Below, piece by piece: positions 43,401 to 46,980 of a stretch of DNA of 46,980 nucleotides. Under the pieces are notes generated by a model. It was given only the letters and a program-made list of their open reading frames with translations. It was not told where the DNA came from and searched no databases. The DNA is from Gammaproteobacteria bacterium (GTDB taxonomy: Bacteria; Pseudomonadota; Gammaproteobacteria; Pseudomonadales; Cellvibrionaceae): assembly GCA_005801205.1 (NCBI GenBank), contig SYDJ01000018.1, positions 1 to 46,980 on the forward strand. The letters run 5' to 3'. Within the stretch, counting starts at the first letter, position 1; each line of letters opens with the position of its first letter. Both the position numbers and the translations under genes were made by a program.

Positions 43401-46400
43401 GCTCATAGTAAAACGCGCTGACCCTCCCGTTAATAATCGTCATCACAACCATTTTAGAATCAGAGCCGTAAATACCAACGGGCACGCCTTCATAAATTTG
43501 CTGCTCTAAAACCTTATTATCCACCCCAAACCGCTGCACAAATGCCGTTCCATTAATATTAGAAACACCTACCAATGAATTATCGGATAGCCACTTCGCA
43601 TCAACAACATCCGAGTTTAATGAGTAACTCCAATTCAAAGCCGGAGCAGAATAAACATCACCGCTACCCAAGAGAACTTTTTTTCCATCGGTAGAAACGC
43701 GAATTGGAGGAGCAATATTATAGGAGCCATGGTAGGGAGCCTCACCAGCAGCTGTTATTTTGCCAGTGACCTGATCGATAACTTCATAATGTAAATCACC
43801 AGGAGACATGTTGTCTCTCATAAAATAAACCCGAGAACTTTGCGCATCCCATGCATACTCACGAGAATAATAATTCCAGTCCTTCTTATCAGTCAGAGCG
43901 CCACTTTGGTCGAAAATATAGTGTGTGGCCCACGCACCGCTATTGTCTTGCGCCAGAATATAATTCCCTACCACCGCCAGCCCATTTAATGAGGAGGCTG
44001 TATTTGCAAACGGATTTTCAGACGAGTTGCTTAAGTTAATATACCTAATAACACCACTCTGATAACCCAAGTAAAGCCGTTTGGACTTTGTAGATAAAGC
44101 AATTTTGGTAGGAGCAACTAATGTAGTTCCTTGTTTAAATGCCACAACCAGAGGGTTGGTATACGAATTATCTTTAATTGACCAACGGTAGATTCGTTTA
44201 TTAGCACTACTTAGAAGATAAACAGTCTCGCCATCACTTACCGTTTGGTCAGGTACAAAATTTGGAACTGTAGCGCTATAGTCACATTTGCCAGCTATGC
44301 CATGGGATGCAAGAAAGCAGGCAGTGTCCTTTGGAAATGCATCTAACACCAAGCCCGTAGTGCTATTTACTTGGGTGCGCCCTTTGTTCCAAACATCTGG
44401 GTAACCATCGCGATCGACGTCTACCGAAGCCGCTGGATCTTCAGGAAAAGCATCTTGGGGATTTGCAACGCCATCTCCATCAGTGTCGTTGTTCGGTACG
44501 TAGATATAGAACGTTGGCACATTAGACTTCATAGTCACAACGACCATTTTTGAAGGAGTTCCATATACGCCCACAGGAACCCCTGCATATGGCTTTTCTT
44601 CGACAAGACTCATGTTAATGTCTCGCCGCTGCATGATCGTTTGATTACTATCAAATGTTAAAGACACGAGATCTGCATTATCTAACCATTTTGCAGATTT
44701 AACTGAAATGCCTAACGTACTGGACAACGACAAGTTTGGTAAGCCGTAAATACTGCCATTACCTAAAACTACCTTTTTCCCGTCAACCGAAACAGCAAGC
44801 GAATTACCAGAATAATAATCACTATAAGCTTCCGCCGCACCCTGTTGGGTGATTTTGCCTGACGCTTGATTAACAACTTCATAGTACAACCCTGAATACC
44901 ATGCTCGTTGAAAATAGACCCTAGAATTTACGGGATCCCAAAACGTAGTAGGATAAGAATCAGCCTCTGTTTTAATAAAAGTTTGCAGGCCTGATGCGTC
45001 TAGCACTATATGCTTCCAGCCATTGATGTATGACTCTGCAAGTAGAAAATTTCCAACCGACACCAAACTAGATACAGATTTAGGAATAGCCCCAAAGCGA
45101 TTTTCAGCCACGCTGCCACTCAGTGCAATGTAATTAATATTGCCATTTTCGTAACCTAAATATAGGCGCTTGTGCGCCGTCGAAAGCGCAATACTAGTGG
45201 GCGCTACAGTACTTAAACCCTGATTTAACCCAAGGATGAACGGATTGATGTAACTTGCTGTTGCGATAGACCAACGATACACACGCTTATTGTATTTGCT
45301 CAGCATGTAAATGATTTTCCCATCACTTAAAACCTGATCGGGATAAAATGCAGGAACCATAGCAGCGTAATTACATTTACCTTTCAACGCTTGAGAACCT
45401 GAATAACACGCAGAATCTTTTGGGAAGGCATCTATGATTAACCCATTCGAGCTAGCGCTGAATCCTTTATTCCAACTATCTGGGTAGCCGTCTTTGTCCG
45501 AATCTAACGACGCCGCTGCATCTAACGGAAAATCGTCAAGCAGATTGGCAACCCCATCGCCATCGGTATCATCACTCGGAGCGTAAGCGTTGAAGACTAG
45601 GCTCCCATTCTGAAGAGTCAAAACCACCATTTTTGAATCTTTACCAAATACACCGATTGGCTGCCCACTAAAAGCGAGATACTCAACAACTCTCAGCGCA
45701 GCATCCCGCCGCTGAACGACTGTCTTCCCACTGCCGTCGCTAGAGATACTTACTAAACCACCATTACTTAACCAACGGGCATCAACAGCTCTAGCGCCAA
45801 TTGAGTTAGTCACCGCCAAGTCTTTACTGCTTTGAATTTCACCCGCGCCCGTCAGAATATTTGCTTCATCTGCAGAAATCCGAATAGCACGCGAATTACC
45901 GTAATCTACCCAGTTATAACTCTGAACCGTACCGGTGAACTTTCCGCTTGACTGATCGACAACCTGATAAGTCAAGTAGTAAGGGTAATAGGCATAGTTC
46001 AGAGAGTAGAGACGAGAATTTTTAGCACTCCACTCAAATGAGGCTGAGCTAGGCAAGTTTTGAGAGTCAGTGAGCGCCCCGGTAGAACTGAAAACACTGG
46101 TCATCATATAGCTTGACCAATCGTATCCACCTTGAACAACCAGATACTTTCCTGCGACACCAAGCGATAAAACTGGATTTGTAAGAGTCGCAAATGGCAC
46201 TTCCAATTGCACACCAGAAAGACTTATGTAATTAACCTGACCAGTGCTGTAACCGAGATACAAGCGCTTTTGAGTTGCAGACAACGCCATTTTTGTAGGC
46301 GCAACACTATTGCCACTCTGGATTACACCGACATCTATGGGTGCTAAGTAAGATTTACCAGCAATCGACCATCGATAAATCTTTTTATGAGTCGCACTTA

Positions 46401-46542
46401 GCAGATAGATGGTAGTTCCATCGCTAACCACCTGATCAGGTGTGTATGAAGGGTCAGCAGCACTGGCAAAATTCACAGTGCAGCTAGCAATGAGGCAAAA
46501 CAAACATCTAACTAAAATGGTCTTTAAGAGACGCTGATACAT
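40420..46542 (-). CDS. giant secreted protein of five beta-propeller modules with calcium-binding linkers
   Basis: A 2,040-residue protein with a signal peptide ending near ASA|ADPS (28). Five modules start at residues 35, 401, 764, 1129 and 1495, each opening PDQV/KxxDG and 363-366 residues apart. Each seems to have seven blade-like repeats (for example IYLLS..KKIYRWSI, then RLYLGYSTGQVNYISL). A linker of the type DxDGDGVxNxxDxFPxDxAAS and DxDxDGYPDxWN (thrombospondin type 3, Ca2+-binding) with a Cys pair follows the first four. After residue 1777 come further DxDxDG repeats to about 1905, and a beta-sandwich C-terminal domain (WIDQISF end). Extracellular location is inferred; function and ligand are unknown. 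AAGGA precedes the ATG. The small anchored protein follows. Confidence 0.85.
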   Translation of the reverse strand: MYQRLLKTILVRCLFCLIASCTVNFASAADPSYTPDQVVSDGTTIYLLSATHKKIYRWSIAGKSYLAPIDVGVIQSGNSVAPTKMALSATQKRLYLGYSTGQVNYISLSGVQLEVPFATLTNPVLSLGVAGKYLVVQGGYDWSSYMMTSVFSSTGALTDSQNLPSSASFEWSAKNSRLYSLNYAYYPYYLTYQVVDQSSGKFTGTVQSYNWVDYGNSRAIRISADEANILTGAGEIQSSKDLAVTNSIGARAVDARWLSNGGLVSISSDGSGKTVVQRRDAALRVVEYLAFSGQPIGVFGKDSKMVVLTLQNGSLVFNAYAPSDDTDGDGVANLLDDFPLDAAASLDSDKDGYPDSWNKGFSASSNGLIIDAFPKDSACYSGSQALKGKCNYAAMVPAFYPDQVLSDGKIIYMLSKYNKRVYRWSIATASYINPFILGLNQGLSTVAPTSIALSTAHKRLYLGYENGNINYIALSGSVAENRFGAIPKSVSSLVSVGNFLLAESYINGWKHIVLDASGLQTFIKTEADSYPTTFWDPVNSRVYFQRAWYSGLYYEVVNQASGKITQQGAAEAYSDYYSGNSLAVSVDGKKVVLGNGSIYGLPNLSLSSTLGISVKSAKWLDNADLVSLTFDSNQTIMQRRDINMSLVEEKPYAGVPVGVYGTPSKMVVVTMKSNVPTFYIYVPNNDTDGDGVANPQDAFPEDPAASVDVDRDGYPDVWNKGRTQVNSTTGLVLDAFPKDTACFLASHGIAGKCDYSATVPNFVPDQTVSDGETVYLLSSANKRIYRWSIKDNSYTNPLVVAFKQGTTLVAPTKIALSTKSKRLYLGYQSGVIRYINLSNSSENPFANTASSLNGLAVVGNYILAQDNSGAWATHYIFDQSGALTDKKDWNYYSREYAWDAQSSRVYFMRDNMSPGDLHYEVIDQVTGKITAAGEAPYHGSYNIAPPIRVSTDGKKVLLGSGDVYSAPALNWSYSLNSDVVDAKWLSDNSLVGVSNINGTAFVQRFGVDNKVLEQQIYEGVPVGIYGSDSKMVVMTIINGRVSAFYYEPNNDTDGDGISNTQDAFPADGAASVDTDRDGYPDAWNTGKSQVDSSTNLQLDAFPNDSACYLTSHGVNGLCNYAATVPSFVPDKVLSDGEIIYLLSAANQRVYRWSIATSSYINPFIIGLKQGNEQIEPTLMTISIAHNRLYLGYETGAIHYISLSGGAEEVSFGFTAGSVRGLASVGNYLLAQDFSGAWASHYIFDIDGVLTDHKDWNDYSREYAWDPQNSRVYYFRDNSSPNDLQYEEINQTTGKITGKGETPYHGSYLIKAPIRVSVDGNTVLLGSGDLYKAPPLTWAGSLGLQIVDAKWLSGGGIVTVTTDDTSTNLERRNASLALDERISFPGKAVGVFGSDAHMVAITLVGNTLSFQSYIPSSDSDGDGVSNTSDAFPLDAAASIDSDRDGYPDSWNAGKSQSDSTTGLKIDAYSNDSACYLLAHGDGVNCDFSATMPTFIPDQVETDGNIIYLLSKENKKIYRWSIATSTYLNPLVVGLDHGFTKLAPTKMTISNAHHRLYLGYSTGAIQFINLQGLPNEAPFANTAMSIGGLAAAGNFILAQDDSGAWYTHYIFDENGVLTDSKDWNYYSSEYTWSEASSKIYFFRDGSSPNDLHFEIVDQASGKITASGETPYHGEYYFKPPIRLSPDENKILTGIGNIFNSSNLSWVATLNYNLVDAFWGSNTIATIEDTGSLKIWDSSNFTLLHTFQYSGTPLRLVAQEDDLILVRLVSGALTYTKVLIGDHDHDGLPKWWEEKFGLSDADAQDALADGDGDALSNLNEYSSRTDPTKFDSDMDGISDGDEINNFHTDPLLKDSDSDGLNDYAELFTHLTNPKSVDSDLDGFRDAEEVLVYLTDPNDVSSLPPALTSLSESFESDVVPPLWVDAEASQAAWYVDSSQSSSGGKSLRSGDITDSQKSGVHMKTVFAAGSLQFEAKLESESCCDRLELYVDGVLKLSTVTSTWASFSVSLSSGIHDLEWRYVKDGSVSRGADAAWIDQISFTTQ

Positions 46543-46603
46543 TCCTGTATTCCTTTTTTACGTCCTACTGAAAAAAACAGTAGATTAAAAATGAGAGTAA
46601 ACC

Positions 46604-46673
46604 GGCAAAAGTTGCTTTTTCTTATACTAAAGCTACTTTTGCCAAATTAACAATTCGGCGACAAATTAACAAT
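46604..46673 (-). promoter_or_regulatory. promoter region of the giant gene with inverted and direct repeats
   Basis: A 15-base inverted repeat with one mismatch (arms 46604-46618 and 46629-46643) has a 10-base loop reading AGTATAAGAA on the minus strand, which contains a TATAAG -10-like element. Just upstream, CAAATTAACAAT occurs twice (46643-46654 and 46662-46673), 19 bases apart, about two turns of DNA. The repeats look like regulator-binding sites. No good -35 was found. The region is 62-131 bases before the start codon. Confidence 0.5.
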
Positions 46674-46676
46674 CAA

Positions 46677-46700
46677 AAATAGCGCCCTACGGCGCTATTT
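46677..46700 (-). terminator. intrinsic terminator of lysS
   Basis: AAATAGCGCC (46677-46686) and GGCGCTATTT (46691-46700) form a perfect 10-bp stem with loop CTAC (plus strand); on the minus strand the stem is followed by T residues. It lies 14 bases past the lysS stop. Confidence 0.88.
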
Positions 46701-46713
46701 CGATCTTACTCTA

Positions 46714-46980
<267 letters not shown>

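Overview
The window looks like a chromosomal segment of a Gram-negative gammaproteobacterium. Core genes of that group (adk, rnb, mdh, tmk, holB, pilZ, tatD, lpxH, ppiB, rluA, rlmA, lysS) sit beside a large cell-surface repertoire: a Lap-type adhesin system, a calcium-binding repeat protein, a type IV pilin and a TolC/OmpA protein. Base composition appears moderate. I would guess Cellvibrionaceae or a relative, but that is recall of family flavour, not a search. No phage, insertion sequence, CRISPR array, rRNA or tRNA gene was seen.

Layout. 1-8456: the start of adk, an Lrp/AsnC regulator, a K+/H+ antiporter, RNase II, an EVE-domain protein, a membrane metallophosphoesterase and a DMT exporter. 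8503-13009: a HIT hydrolase, a two-repeat plus nuclease-like protein, a YaiI protein, and a DEAD-box helicase behind a 580-base leader. 13008-20137: a membrane protein of unknown role, mdh, an all-alpha dUTPase, then tatD, pilZ, holB and tmk on the minus strand, split by rluA (plus strand) and a pilin gene. 20329-22019: ppiB, lpxH and a small potassium channel.

22104-36003 is the main accessory locus and appears to be a complete, compact Lap (c-di-GMP controlled adhesin retention) system. lapG and lapD lie on the plus strand. Converging on them is the minus-strand run lapB, lapC, a LuxR-type regulator, a response regulator, a 1,075-residue LapA-like adhesin and a 109-residue protein. lapB/lapC and lapC/luxR overlap as TAATG. 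A separate upstream unit encodes a TolC-OmpA fusion. Expected logic: LapBC plus TolC export the adhesin; its N-terminal retention module holds it in the outer-membrane pore; LapG cleaves at the TAAG site to release it; LapD, a catalytically dead GGDEF/EAL receptor, sequesters LapG when c-di-GMP is high. Unusual points are the two regulators inside the operon, the small adhesin, and the TolC-OmpA fusion.

36275-46980: rlmA, a PhoH ATPase, a 490-base gap, a DUF418 membrane protein, a small anchored protein, and a 2,040-residue secreted protein. The last is built of five ~365-residue modules, each apparently a seven-bladed beta-propeller followed by a calcium-binding linker. The window ends in lysS. 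The strongest candidates for something undescribed are this five-propeller protein and the regulator-containing Lap operon with its TolC-OmpA fusion.
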